Assembly (NCBI RefSeq): GCF_005484965.1
Contig: NZ_CP034036.1
Coordinates: forward strand, 3,162,001 to 3,226,000
DNA: 64,000 bases
Direction of reading: 5' to 3'
Origin: Brenneria nigrifluens DSM 30175 = ATCC 13028
Lineage (GTDB): Bacteria > Pseudomonadota > Gammaproteobacteria > Enterobacterales > Enterobacteriaceae
Of this stretch, positions 8,305 through 17,686 are shown piece after piece. Every line of letters starts with the position of its first letter. Positions within the stretch are counted from its first letter, which is position 1. The translations under genes were made by a program, and so were the position numbers. The notes beneath the pieces are model-generated. The model saw only the letters and a program-made list of their open reading frames with translations, searched no databases and was not told where the DNA came from.

Positions 8305-9147
8305 ATGAAAAACGTCAATAAATTGAGTGTGGTCATGCTGGCAGTACCCTTGATGTTGGCCGCCCTGCCGTCGCGGGCCGATAGTCTGGCGGATATTCAA
8401 ACCCGCGGCACGCTGAACTGCGGGGTTTACTCCGACGTACCGCCCTTTTCCGCACCCGATCCGCAAACCCGTCAGTTGGTGGGCATGGATGTGGATCTGT
8501 GCGGCGCGCTGGCCAAGCAGATGGGGCTGAAGCTCAACCTGATGCCGGTTTCCGTCGAAGCCCGCATCGCCGTCCTCACCACCGGCCGGGTCGACGTGCT
8601 GATCGCCAATCTGGCGTATACCAAGACGCGCGCGACGCAAATTCAGTTCAGCGACCCCTACTACATCGCCAAAGAGGTACTGGTGGTCAAAAGCCCCAAC
8701 GCGGAAAAAACCCCGGCGGACTTTAAAGGCAAACGCATCAGCGCCACCAAGGGCTCGACGTCGGAGCAGTCCATCCGCATGGCGGACGCCAGACCGGTCA
8801 CCTTTCAGGACACCGCCTCCGCCTATCTGGCCCTGCAACAGAATAAGTCCGTCGGCTTCGTCACCAACAATATGACCGCCGCCAAGCTGGTTATGCAGGC
8901 GAAAAAAGAGGGGATCGATCTGGCCATCGTCAAAGAACCGATGGCGCTGGAGCCGGTGGCCGTCGGTTTAAAACTGGGCGAGCCGGCGCTGCTGGCGCAG
9001 GTCAATAGCAGCCTTAAAACCATGGACGACTCCGGCGAAATCGATCAAATCTGGAACCGCTGGATTGGACCGGATACCGATTACAAGATGGTGCGTGAAG
9101 AGAAGGTGCAGCCGCTGTCCAGTCTGCAATTCGTGCCGCTGGAATAA
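8305..9147 (+). CDS. periplasmic amino-acid-binding protein (family 3)
   Basis: 280-residue periplasmic binding protein. Signal peptide about 1-25, cleaved after SRA, then the family-3 opening DIQTRGTLNCGVYSDVPPF and GMDVDLCGALAKQMG. Delivers substrate to the preceding permease/ATPase complex. Position behind nac and pxpABC suggests a substrate such as 5-oxoproline, glutamate or a related amino acid (inference). Last gene before a long hairpin at 9169-9241. Confidence 0.9.
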   Translation: MKNVNKLSVVMLAVPLMLAALPSRADSLADIQTRGTLNCGVYSDVPPFSAPDPQTRQLVGMDVDLCGALAKQMGLKLNLMPVSVEARIAVLTTGRVDVLIANLAYTKTRATQIQFSDPYYIAKEVLVVKSPNAEKTPADFKGKRISATKGSTSEQSIRMADARPVTFQDTASAYLALQQNKSVGFVTNNMTAAKLVMQAKKEGIDLAIVKEPMALEPVAVGLKLGEPALLAQVNSSLKTMDDSGEIDQIWNRWIGPDTDYKMVREEKVQPLSSLQFVPLE

Positions 9148-9168
9148 GACGGTCGGCGCGCGTCGGCG

Positions 9169-9241
9169 CCGTCCCTCCCCTACTCTGACAGTCTCTTAGT
9201 CACTATTTATCAGAAGAGACGATCTCAGGGGGAGGGGACGG
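9169..9241. repeat. long imperfect inverted repeat downstream of ABC operon
   Basis: Two arms of about 28 bp (9169-9197 and 9214-9241), starting CCGTCCCTCCCC and ending GGGGGAGGGGACGG, pair with a few mismatches around a 16-bp loop. No T-tract follows. Could end or protect the ABC operon transcript, or be a miniature element; not recognised. Confidence 0.5.
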
Positions 9242-9366
9242 ATCCGGCATCGTTACCCCCTCTGGCAATCCCACAGCCATACTATCTAATGCCGTTTTAC
9301 GTGTTTGGATGACGCCGGGAAATTTTTTATATTACGCATCCGGCATGATTCGAGCAGAGCTCCCCC

Positions 9367-9549
9367 TTGCACGCAAAATCCCTACACCTTGAAGCCCTAT
9401 CTCTGCCTGAAATCTGGAAGTCACGCATTCTCGGCGTCATCGGCCAGACCAATATCAAGCTTATCCGCATGGATAAAAGCGTTATTCCCGCAGAATGCCA
9501 CGATGAGGTCCATTTACGATCCGCTTTCCCCAGGACGGCGCTAACATGA
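9367..9549 (+). pseudogene. possible remnant of a small cupin gene
   Basis: A 60-codon frame whose text (LPEIWKSRILGVIGQTNIKL and RMDKSVIPAECHDEV) resembles the start of small single-domain cupins as I remember them, then stops where the metal-binding barrel should continue. It overlaps the maturase start by 4 bp. Resemblance is from memory and short; a chance frame is possible. Confidence 0.25.
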
Positions 9550-10775
9550 AGAAACCTTTTCACCTGATGGCCAAACCGACCAGCTTTCAGTGCAATCTGT
9601 CCTGCGAGTACTGTTTTTATCTGCCCAAAGGGAAAGATGTCCTGCAAAGCCCGTCCCCTAAACGGCATATGGATGACGCGGTGTTGCGCCAGTATATCAA
9701 GCAATATATCGAGAACTGGCCGACCGAAGAGGTCATGTTCGCCTGGCAGGGCGGCGAGCCCACTCTGGCGGGGCTGGACTTTTACCGCCGGGTTCTGGCT
9801 TTGCAGAACCAGTATGGCAAGGGCAAACGCATCCATAACAGTCTGCAAACCAACGGCGTGCTGCTTAATGACGCATGGGCGGCTTTTCTCGCCGAAAACC
9901 GCTTTCTGGTGGGGATATCCGTGGATGGTCCCCGGTCATTGCACGACCGGTTCCGCAAGAGCAACAGCGGCCAGTCCGTTTTCCGGCAAGTGATTGACGG
10001 TATCGAGCGTTTAAGGAAATATGAGGTCGAGTTCAATTTGCTCGCCGTGGTAAACAGCGAGACCGTCAAATATCCCCGCGAGGTATACCACTTTCTGACC
10101 CGCGAACTGGCATGCCCGCACGTGCAGTTTATTCCCATCGTCGAACCCGCGGCGGCGGCCGGCGCCGAGCGGCAATTCGGCGAACTGATATGCCGGCAAA
10201 ACGGCCGGGGTGAAACCGTCACGCCCTGGTCGGTGAACGGGGACGCCTACGGTAAGTTTATGATTAGCGTGTTTGACCAATGGGTACGACAGGATGTCGG
10301 CCGGATATTCGTACAACTATTCGATAACACATTAGCGGCATGGGCCGGTGAAACGCCCAGCCTCTGCGTCATGCAACCCACCTGCGGCAGAGCATTAATC
10401 ATTGAACAAAACGGCGATATTTATAGCTGCGATCATTTCGTCACCCCGGAACATTGTCTGGGTAACATTATGACCACGCCGTTATCGACGCTGGCCTACG
10501 GTAAACGGCAAAAAAAGTTCAGCCGCCGGAAAACGCCATCATCACCGAAGTGCCAGCGCTGCGAATATCGTTTCGTATGCCAGGGAGGATGTCCGAAGCA
10601 CCGAATCATCCCTCTCGGTAACCAGCGGCAAAATTATTTGTGCAGCGGTTACAAGACCTTTTTTCAACACGTCGCGCCCTATATGACCTATATGGCCGAA
10701 CAAATCGCGCAGCGCCGTTCCCCGGCAAACGTGATGAACGTCGCCGCATTTATCGCCGCCAACCAGGCAGGGTGA
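9546..10775 (+). CDS. anaerobic sulfatase-maturating enzyme (radical SAM/SPASM)
   Basis: 409-residue radical SAM enzyme. Cys16-x3-Cys20-x2-Cys23 (CNLSCEYC) binds the S-adenosylmethionine [4Fe-4S] cluster; GGEPTLAG follows; the C-terminal third holds SPASM cysteines (CVMQPTCG, CDHF, CQRCEYRFVCQGGCPKHR, CSGY). anSMEs convert the active-site Cys or Ser of sulfatases to C-alpha-formylglycine without oxygen. The Cys-type sulfatase BetC at 15108 is its obvious client. Such a maturase suits low-oxygen conditions, unlike the oxygen-dependent FGE. Confidence 0.9.
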   Translation: MKKPFHLMAKPTSFQCNLSCEYCFYLPKGKDVLQSPSPKRHMDDAVLRQYIKQYIENWPTEEVMFAWQGGEPTLAGLDFYRRVLALQNQYGKGKRIHNSLQTNGVLLNDAWAAFLAENRFLVGISVDGPRSLHDRFRKSNSGQSVFRQVIDGIERLRKYEVEFNLLAVVNSETVKYPREVYHFLTRELACPHVQFIPIVEPAAAAGAERQFGELICRQNGRGETVTPWSVNGDAYGKFMISVFDQWVRQDVGRIFVQLFDNTLAAWAGETPSLCVMQPTCGRALIIEQNGDIYSCDHFVTPEHCLGNIMTTPLSTLAYGKRQKKFSRRKTPSSPKCQRCEYRFVCQGGCPKHRIIPLGNQRQNYLCSGYKTFFQHVAPYMTYMAEQIAQRRSPANVMNVAAFIAANQAG

Positions 10776-10801
10776 TAGCTTGATTTTTTTTACCGCCGCC
10801 G

Positions 10802-12061
10802 CTAGAACTTCCAGGCGTAGGCGATGCCGAGAATATCCTGGCTCATCTTCACGTTGGCTTCGCCGCCGCCAAAGGCCGCCGGAATGGAACCATTACCGTT
10901 GACGGTCTCCTTGAAACCGTGGGTATAGGCCAGGCTCAACTCGCCGTCAGGCGAAGGCGCCCACGTCAGGCCGACGCTCAGGTGGTTGCGAATTACCCCC
11001 GGGGCAAGAACATTGAGAAAGGTCTGGCTCTTTTGCACCGGCTGATCGGCATGGCTGAAACCGCCGCGCAGCGTCAGTTGCGGACTCAGCGCATAGCTGA
11101 CGGCCAGCTTATAGACCGTCACGTCCCGCCAGCCGAAACCGGGGCCGTTCTTCGAACCGAAATTATCGCCGGCGAATACCGACTGAACGTCGAACTCATT
11201 GGCGATGGAACGCACGCTGCCGTATTTGATCTCCTGCGCGTCGGCGGACACCGTCAGCGCCGGCGTCACCTTGTACGCCAGCCCCACGCCGTAGTTTTCC
11301 GGAATGTCGAAACTGCCGCCATCGGCAAACAGCCCGGCATAGCGGTCGAACTCCTCGGCCTTGATCTTCGAAGACCAGGTCAGCCCTAGCGTCAGGTCGT
11401 CGGTCAACCGGCCCTGCCAGCCCAGGCGCAGGCCCCAGCCGGTAGAGGTGTCGTTGCCGCGATGGTTGAAGTTGCCGCCATCGCTGGAAAAACCGGAAAA
11501 CGCGTTCAATCCCTTGGCGGAGAAGCGCTGATAGACGTAATTCAGGCCGACGCCGAAAGAGTGCCGTTCGGTAAACTTGTAGGCCAGCGAGGGGGTAATA
11601 AACAGCTGGCTCAGATTAACGCCCGCGCTGCCGTTGCCGCCAAAGGCGGCGTAGGGATTCTCTTTATAGTCGGTATTCATGCCGCCGTTGCCGTACACGG
11701 CGACGCCGACGCCCAGGCGATCGTTCAGTTGCTTGCTATAGCCGATCTCCGGCAGCAGAAAATACTTTCTCTCGCTGCCGTCGTAGCGGCCGTTGGCGCC
11801 CGCCGCATTCCCTTCGATCTCGGCGCTGCGATCCGGGGCGAACAGGGTAGCGCCGATATCCAGACGATCGCCGATCCACACCGTGCCGGCCGGGTTGTTG
11901 GCCGCCGCCAGGGCATCCTGCGGCTGGGCGATGCTGACCCCCGCCTGCCCCTGAGCCTTGATGCCGTAGCCATGCATAAAATAGCCGTTGGTGGCGCCGG
12001 CCTGGGTGCTGACGACCCCGCCCAGCACCGCCAGAGAAGCCAGTCGTATTTTGGATCTCAC
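10802..12061 (-). CDS. FadL/OmpP1-family outer-membrane channel
   Basis: 419 residues with signal peptide (about 1-23, ending AGA), then TNGYFMHGYGIKAQGQAG and a DALAAANNPAG segment typical of the FadL hatch region, and a C-terminal beta strand ending in Phe (AYAWKF). FadL proteins pass hydrophobic or aromatic compounds through the outer membrane. Located 130 bp downstream of the choW-type permease on the same strand, so it may admit choline sulfate esters or a related compound (inference only). Confidence 0.85.
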   Translation of the reverse strand: MRSKIRLASLAVLGGVVSTQAGATNGYFMHGYGIKAQGQAGVSIAQPQDALAAANNPAGTVWIGDRLDIGATLFAPDRSAEIEGNAAGANGRYDGSERKYFLLPEIGYSKQLNDRLGVGVAVYGNGGMNTDYKENPYAAFGGNGSAGVNLSQLFITPSLAYKFTERHSFGVGLNYVYQRFSAKGLNAFSGFSSDGGNFNHRGNDTSTGWGLRLGWQGRLTDDLTLGLTWSSKIKAEEFDRYAGLFADGGSFDIPENYGVGLAYKVTPALTVSADAQEIKYGSVRSIANEFDVQSVFAGDNFGSKNGPGFGWRDVTVYKLAVSYALSPQLTLRGGFSHADQPVQKSQTFLNVLAPGVIRNHLSVGLTWAPSPDGELSLAYTHGFKETVNGNGSIPAAFGGGEANVKMSQDILGIAYAWKF

Positions 12062-12193
12062 TATAGTTTCTCCCTGAAGATACCGCAGGAACCGGCCGCC
12101 TTGGCGTCAACTATTAAACCAAATGCATAACGTTTAATAATAATATTGAATGCTATTTTTATATCTGAAGGAAATAACCAATCCGCACGGCGC

Positions 12194-13030
12194 TCACTCC
12201 CTGGTCGGCGGCTGGCGGCAAAGGCTGGCGGACAGGCGATCCAGCAGAATCGCCATCAGCACCACCACAAAACCGCTCTGCAATCCCTGCCCGACGTCCA
12301 GTTGCTGAATGCTGGTCAGGATATCGTTGCCCAGCCCCCCGGCGCCGACCATCGAGGCGATAATCACCATCGACATCGCCATCATGATGGTCTGGTTCAC
12401 CCCCGCCATAATCGACGGCAACGCATTGGGCAACTGCACTTTCAGCAGCAGCTGACGCGGGGTACAGCCAAACGCCAGCCCGGCCTCTATCAGCATTTTA
12501 TCCACCTGACGGATCCCCAGGTCGGTTAAGCGCACCACCGGCGGCATCGAAAACAGTACCGTGGCGAAAATGCCCGGTGGCCTGCCGAGGCCGAACAGAA
12601 TGGTCGCCGGGATCAGGTACACAAACGCCGGCATGGTCTGCATAAAATCCAGCAGCGGCCGCACCACCATGCCGATGCGCCGATGGCGGGCGATCAGAAT
12701 GCCCAGCGGAATACCGGCCAACAGGCTGAAAAACGTCGCCGACAGGGTCAGGCCCAGGGTTATCGCCGCGTGCTGCGCATAGCCGCTGTAGACGATATAC
12801 AGCGTCGCGGCCGCGCTGAATAGCGCGAATCCCCAGCCCAGCCGCCACCAGCTTAACGCCACCGCCAGCAGCACCAGCCCCCAGGGGGAAAGCAGCAGCA
12901 ACCCTTGTTCCAGTCCGCCGGCGACGCCGTCAAGCAGCGCGGCGATAAATTCGAATATCTCGCCGTGCTGGCTCAGCAGATAGCGCACCGCGTCGTCAAT
13001 CTGACTGCTGAAATTTAGCGGTTCAGCCAT
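12194..13030 (-). CDS. choW: choline ABC transporter permease ChoW
   Basis: 278-residue inner-membrane permease of the ProW/ChoW type with about six spans and the EAA loop (EAGLAFGCTPRQLLLKVQLP). Start ATG at 13030 (MAEPLNFSSQ) overlaps the ATPase stop by 8 bp; a longer in-frame extension upstream lies within the ATPase gene and is less likely. Forms the choline/choline-derivative importer with ChoV and ChoX. Confidence 0.87.
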   Translation of the reverse strand: MAEPLNFSSQIDDAVRYLLSQHGEIFEFIAALLDGVAGGLEQGLLLLSPWGLVLLAVALSWWRLGWGFALFSAAATLYIVYSGYAQHAAITLGLTLSATFFSLLAGIPLGILIARHRRIGMVVRPLLDFMQTMPAFVYLIPATILFGLGRPPGIFATVLFSMPPVVRLTDLGIRQVDKMLIEAGLAFGCTPRQLLLKVQLPNALPSIMAGVNQTIMMAMSMVIIASMVGAGGLGNDILTSIQQLDVGQGLQSGFVVVLMAILLDRLSASLCRQPPTRE

Positions 13031-13913
13031 GAGTAGATCCTCCCGGCGCGGGTGTTGCGGGGTAAATATCGGCATAGCTTTCCGCCAGCACATAGCGGGA
13101 GGTATCAATCCCGGAGAAAAAGCGTTGCACATAGGCGTTGGCCGGGGCATTAACCAGCTGTTCGGCGGTGCCTATCTGCACCAGACGCCCGTGTTCCATA
13201 ATCGCAATCCGGTTGCCGATGCGCAGCGCTTCCTCGATATCATGGGTGACAAAGACGATGGTGCGCCGCTGCTCCGCCTGTAACCGCAGCAGCAGGCCCT
13301 GCATTTCCCGGCGGTTAATCGGGTCCAGCGCGGAAAAGGCTTCGTCCATGAGCAATAGGGTCGGATTAACCAGCAGCGCCCGCGCCAGCCCGACGCGCTG
13401 CTGCATGCCGCCGGAGAGTTGGTGCGGCATATGCCGGGCGACCTGCGCCAGCCCCACCTGTTCCAGCGCCGCCAGGGCCGCCTGATATCTGGCGACGGCC
13501 TTTACCCCCGACAGTTCCAGGCCGAACGCCACGTTATCCAGTACGTTGCGCCGCGGCAATAAGGCGAATGACTGAAAGACCATACTCATGGAACGACGGC
13601 GAAGATCGATTAATTCCGTCGCCGATAAAGCGGAAAGCGCGGTATCTTTAAAAAAGATCTCGCCCGCCGTCGGTTCGATTAACCGATTGAGCGTACGCAA
13701 TAAGGTTGATTTACCCGACCCTGACAATCCGACGATAACGAATATTTCTCCCTGGGCGATATGCAGCGAAACATTATTTAACGCCACCGAACAACCGTGC
13801 GCGGATAATAATTCCTCGGCGTCCATTCCCGCCTGTAAATAAGGAATCGCTTTATATGCTCCGGAGCCAAAAACTTTATATAGCCCTTCAATTCGAATCA
13901 ATTTTTCAGTCAT
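13023..13913 (-). CDS. choV: choline ABC transporter ATP-binding protein ChoV
   Basis: 296 residues. N-terminal insertion before the core as in ProV/ChoV, Walker A GLSGSGKS (62-69), signature LSGGMQQRVG, DEAFSALDP after Walker B, and FVTHDI. Lacks the paired CBS domains of ProV, which favours ChoV. Coupled by overlap to choW. Confidence 0.87.
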   Translation of the reverse strand: MTEKLIRIEGLYKVFGSGAYKAIPYLQAGMDAEELLSAHGCSVALNNVSLHIAQGEIFVIVGLSGSGKSTLLRTLNRLIEPTAGEIFFKDTALSALSATELIDLRRRSMSMVFQSFALLPRRNVLDNVAFGLELSGVKAVARYQAALAALEQVGLAQVARHMPHQLSGGMQQRVGLARALLVNPTLLLMDEAFSALDPINRREMQGLLLRLQAEQRRTIVFVTHDIEEALRIGNRIAIMEHGRLVQIGTAEQLVNAPANAYVQRFFSGIDTSRYVLAESYADIYPATPAPGGSTHG

Positions 13914-14054
13914 TGATCACCTGACATTTATACTCGTCATACGTCGAGCATACACTTATAGAAGTGAGTAATCCGCGTAACGGAGCTCACTGTATAAGAA
14001 ATAATACCGCGCCAATAAAACTTTATCGTCTGAGATATAACAAAATAATTTAAC

Positions 14055-14999
14055 TCATCCCTGCGGCTGAAAATAACTCTCATGCCGGCTTTTGCAGGAG
14101 AATGATTCGTTAATCAGCCACTCTTTGACCCGGTGGTACAGCCGGGATTCGCTGTCGCGCTGCGACTGGATCAGATAATAGCCGCGTTCCGTTTTCACCT
14201 CCGGCCCGCAGGGGATAACCAGTTCGCCTTCATCCAGCAACTGCCCCACCAGCGGCATCCAGCCTAATGCCACGCCCTTGCCTTTCAGCGTCGCCTCAAT
14301 AAGCAGGGAATAGGCGTTAAAGGTTAACGAAGCCACTGAATTATCAAGGATAATCCGCTGCGCGCCGAACCAGTCATACCAGGTCAGCCAGCGGCTCGGA
14401 TTGGTCTCCGGTAAATTGAGCAACGGCACCTTGAGCAAGGATTGCGGCGTATCCAGCGGACCATACCGGCGGATAAACGCCGGAGTGCAGACCGGGACGA
14501 CCAGTTCGTGAAACAGCTTTTCGCTATGGCATCCCGGCCAGTGGCCGTTGCCGAAAGTAATGGACAGATTGGCATGGCTGTCGCGCAGGTTGAAGTCATT
14601 GGGGGAAGTGGAAATCTGCACGTCCACGTCCGGCATCAGGCGCTGTAACTTATCCAGCCGGGGCAGCAGCCAGTAGCTGGCGAAGCCCATGTCGGTATCG
14701 ATGCGCAGGGTGTCTCTGGTTTTCTTTTGCTTTATTTTTTCAATCTGTTGGCTGATATCCGTCAGGCTGCTGTAAACAATATGGTAAAGCCGATCGCCTT
14801 GCGGGGTTAATAATACGCCGCGATGGCGCCGCTCGAACAACGCCACGCCAAGTTCGCGTTCCAGTTGATTAATTCGCTGGCTGACCGCCGGCTGCGAGGT
14901 TCCCAGTTCTTCGGCCGCCGCGGTGAAATTAAGGTGACGGGCCGCCGCCTCGAAAAATATTAACGCCGGGAGCGACGGTAATCGATTAATTGCTGACAT
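14055..14999 (-). CDS. LysR-family regulator of choline-sulfate use
   Basis: 314-residue LysR regulator of the GcvA-like branch, N-terminal helix-turn-helix (FTAAAEELGTSQPAVSQRIN at about 25-44). Divergent from betC with 108 bp between, the usual place of the choline-sulfate utilisation transcription factor. It likely controls betC-choX and perhaps choVW in response to choline sulfate (inference from context). Confidence 0.83.
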   Translation of the reverse strand: MSAINRLPSLPALIFFEAAARHLNFTAAAEELGTSQPAVSQRINQLERELGVALFERRHRGVLLTPQGDRLYHIVYSSLTDISQQIEKIKQKKTRDTLRIDTDMGFASYWLLPRLDKLQRLMPDVDVQISTSPNDFNLRDSHANLSITFGNGHWPGCHSEKLFHELVVPVCTPAFIRRYGPLDTPQSLLKVPLLNLPETNPSRWLTWYDWFGAQRIILDNSVASLTFNAYSLLIEATLKGKGVALGWMPLVGQLLDEGELVIPCGPEVKTERGYYLIQSQRDSESRLYHRVKEWLINESFSCKSRHESYFQPQG

Positions 15000-15107
15000 A
15001 ATCCCCTCTTATTAAGGCATAAGTTTTTAACCCGTTCACAGCCTGTGGAGATTATGAGATAAAAAATTATATTAATGAAGTGTCATTCTTAAGGTGATTT
15101 AAGATAT

Positions 15108-16643
15108 ATGCTTAGCAGAAAACCGAATATCGTTATTTTAATGGCGGATCAATTAACCGCGGGCGCGCTCTCCGCCTACGGTAATAAAATAACCAAGACG
15201 CCCAACATTGATAAATTATCCCGACAGGGGGTGGTGTTTAAGTCGGCTTATTGCAATAGCCCATTATGCGCGCCGTCCCGCGCGACATTAATGACCGGGC
15301 TGTTGAATTCCGCGAATAACGTTTTTGATAATGCCGCCGAATTCAGCGCGGAGCAGCCCACTTTTTGTCATTATTTGCGCGTGCAGGGTTACCACACCAT
15401 TCTGGCGGGCAAAATGCATTTTTGCGGCCCCGATCAGCTACACGGTTTTAATGAACGTCTGACCACCGATATCTACCCCGCCGATTTTGGCTGGACCCCC
15501 GACTGGCGAAATCCTGAAGTGCGGCTCGACTGGTATCACAATATGAGTTCGGTGATCGACGCCGGTACCTGCATTCGCACCAATCAGTTGGATTTCGACG
15601 ACGAGGCGGTGTTCCTGACCCGGAAAAAGCTGTTTGATATCGCCCGTCAGGGCAATCAACAGCCGTTCCTGCTGCTGATGTCCCTGACCCACCCGCACGA
15701 TCCTTTCGCCATACCGCAACCCTATCTCGACCGTTATTCGCCGCAGGATATTGATTTACCGCAGGTGAGCGCCGCGCAGGTTCCGTCGGATCCGCACTCC
15801 CGGCGGCTGCGCAAGATATACCAGCTGACCGACGACCTGCTGAGCGACGAACAGATCCGCCGCGCGCGCCACGCTTACTATGGCGCAGTCTCTTATGTCG
15901 ACGATCAGTTCGGCGCCGTTCTCACTACCCTGGAAGAGACCGGATTGGCCGAGGACACCATCGTGCTGGTGATCTCCGATCATGGCGAAATGCTCGGCGA
16001 ACGCGGGCTGTGGTATAAAATGGGCTTCTTCGAGGGCGCCGCGCGCATCCCGTTTATCGTCCATGCGCCGAACCGCTTTGCCGAGCATCGCGTCGACGCC
16101 AGCGTCTCGCTGGCCGACCTGCTGCCCACGCTGGCGGAGCTGGCGGGCGGCGAGCCGTCGTCGCTGCCCGCGACGCTGGCCGGGCACAGTCTGCTGCCCC
16201 ATCTGCGCCGGGAAGCCGGGCACGACGGCGTTTACGCCGAGTATCTGGCGGAAGGCGCGCTGGCGCCCATCGTGATGATCCGTCGCGGCGACTGGAAATA
16301 CGTGCATTCGCTCAGCGATCCCGAACTGTTGTTTAACCTGCGCGAAGACCCGCTTGAACTGAACAATCTGGCCGCGGACGCCGCTTGCCTGCCGGTGCTG
16401 TCGGCGCTGCGGGACGAGGTGGCGTCGCGCTGGGATCTGCCGGCGCTGCACCAGCGCGTATTACAAAGCCAGCAAAACCGCCTGTTCCTCAACCAGGCGC
16501 TGGCGCACGGCACGGCGCCGGCGTGGGACTATCAGCCGGTGCAGGACGCCAGCCGCCGCTATATTCGCAACAACCAGACACTGGATGAACAAGAGGCGGT
16601 GGCGCGTTTTCCACGTCCTCACTCTTCCTCCCATAACCAATAA
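15108..16643 (+). CDS. betC: choline-sulfatase
   Basis: 511-residue type I sulfatase, cytoplasmic (no signal peptide). Sulfatase signature LCAPSRATLMTG with Cys54 to be converted to formylglycine and Arg58; metal residues start at ADQ (13-15) and recur in SDHGEMLGERG. Hydrolyses choline-O-sulfate to choline and sulfate, giving carbon, nitrogen and sulfur. Length and the C-terminal extension agree with BetC. Followed 14 bp later by the ChoX gene; the maturase is at 9546. Confidence 0.92.
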   Translation: MLSRKPNIVILMADQLTAGALSAYGNKITKTPNIDKLSRQGVVFKSAYCNSPLCAPSRATLMTGLLNSANNVFDNAAEFSAEQPTFCHYLRVQGYHTILAGKMHFCGPDQLHGFNERLTTDIYPADFGWTPDWRNPEVRLDWYHNMSSVIDAGTCIRTNQLDFDDEAVFLTRKKLFDIARQGNQQPFLLLMSLTHPHDPFAIPQPYLDRYSPQDIDLPQVSAAQVPSDPHSRRLRKIYQLTDDLLSDEQIRRARHAYYGAVSYVDDQFGAVLTTLEETGLAEDTIVLVISDHGEMLGERGLWYKMGFFEGAARIPFIVHAPNRFAEHRVDASVSLADLLPTLAELAGGEPSSLPATLAGHSLLPHLRREAGHDGVYAEYLAEGALAPIVMIRRGDWKYVHSLSDPELLFNLREDPLELNNLAADAACLPVLSALRDEVASRWDLPALHQRVLQSQQNRLFLNQALAHGTAPAWDYQPVQDASRRYIRNNQTLDEQEAVARFPRPHSSSHNQ

Positions 16644-16657
16644 CACGGGAATTAATC

Positions 16658-17608
16658 ATGCGCTTTCGCCATTCCGCCGTCACACTGCTTATCCCCTTAC
16701 TGCTCGGCAGCGCTTTTTCGGCCCAGGCCGCCGTCGACGACGCCAGCTGCCGGTTAGTGAGAATGTCCGATCCGGGCTGGACCGACATCAACGCCACCAA
16801 TGCGCTGGCCGGCGTGTTGCTGGAGGGGCTGGGCTATCGGCAGCAGGTGCAAAACCTGTCGGTCGCGCTGGGCTTTCAGGGGCTGAAATCCGCCCAGTTG
16901 GACGTTTTTCTGGGCAACTGGATGCCCGCCCAGCAGCCGGTAATTGAAAAATTTACCCGCGACGGTTCGGTTGAAGTATTAACCGCCAACCTGGCCAGCG
17001 CCAAATTCACCCTGGCGGTGCCGGATTACGTCGCCCAGGCCGGAGTTAAAGACTTTGCCGATCTGGCGAAATACGGCGATCGCTTCCAGCGTAAAATTTA
17101 CGGCATCGCGCCGGGCGCGCCGGCCAACCAGAATATCAAACGCATGCTCGACCAGAAGGAGCTTGGCCTTGACGACTGGTCGCTGGTGGAATCCAGCGAA
17201 AGCGGCATGCTGGCGCAGGTTGAGCGGGCGGTGAATAAAAAAGAGTGGATCGTCTTCCTCGGCTGGGAACCTCACGCCATGAATAGCCGTTATCCCCTGA
17301 CCTACCTTGGCGGCGGCGATGCCTGGTTCGGCCCGAATTACGGCAGCGCGACGGTCAATACCGTGGTGCGCAAAGGCTATGCGCAGGCTTGCCCCAACGT
17401 CGCCCGGCTGTTCAGCAATCTGCAATTCAGCGTCGACCTGGAAAACAAGGTGATCAAACGCCTGCAGGACGATAAGCAAACGCCGCGTGACGCCGCGCGC
17501 GCCGAAATCATCGCTAATCCGCAACGGTTGGAACAGTGGCTGGAAAACGTCACCACGCTGGACGGCAAACCGGGGCTTGCAGCCGTGCGCCACTCCTTGT
17601 CGCAGTGA
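16658..17608 (+). CDS. choX: periplasmic choline-binding protein ChoX
   Basis: 316 residues, signal peptide about 1-24 (ending AQA). OpuAC/ProX-type binding protein; the NWMPAQQP segment and Trp/Tyr-rich regions suit a quaternary-amine pocket. Co-transcribed with betC, while its permease and ATPase are on the opposite strand across the LysR gene. Supplies choline or its sulfate ester to ChoVW. Confidence 0.87.
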   Translation: MRFRHSAVTLLIPLLLGSAFSAQAAVDDASCRLVRMSDPGWTDINATNALAGVLLEGLGYRQQVQNLSVALGFQGLKSAQLDVFLGNWMPAQQPVIEKFTRDGSVEVLTANLASAKFTLAVPDYVAQAGVKDFADLAKYGDRFQRKIYGIAPGAPANQNIKRMLDQKELGLDDWSLVESSESGMLAQVERAVNKKEWIVFLGWEPHAMNSRYPLTYLGGGDAWFGPNYGSATVNTVVRKGYAQACPNVARLFSNLQFSVDLENKVIKRLQDDKQTPRDAARAEIIANPQRLEQWLENVTTLDGKPGLAAVRHSLSQ

Positions 17609-17636
17609 TTTTTTCAGTACGCTGGCTTATCCCCGG

Positions 17637-17669
17637 CGTTTGCAGGGGCGACTCCCGTCCCTGCAAACG
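17637..17669. terminator. hairpin between convergent choX and oxidoreductase operons
   Basis: An 11-bp perfect stem (CGTTTGCAGGG / CCCTGCAAACG) with an 11-nt loop in the 78-bp gap between convergent genes. No clear T-tract on either strand, so termination is inferred mainly from position. Confidence 0.45.
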
Positions 17670-17686
17670 GAAGATCGCCACCCGCC

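Noticed and set aside
9263..9277. TGGC-N7-CAGC as a sigma-54 promoter
   Set aside because: The -12 block is poor (CAGCC for TTGCW) and no target gene with a good start follows at the right distance.
13031..13150. Longer N-terminus for choW
   Set aside because: The extension lies in the choV coding sequence and adds no membrane-type sequence; ATG 13030 has the usual overlap.
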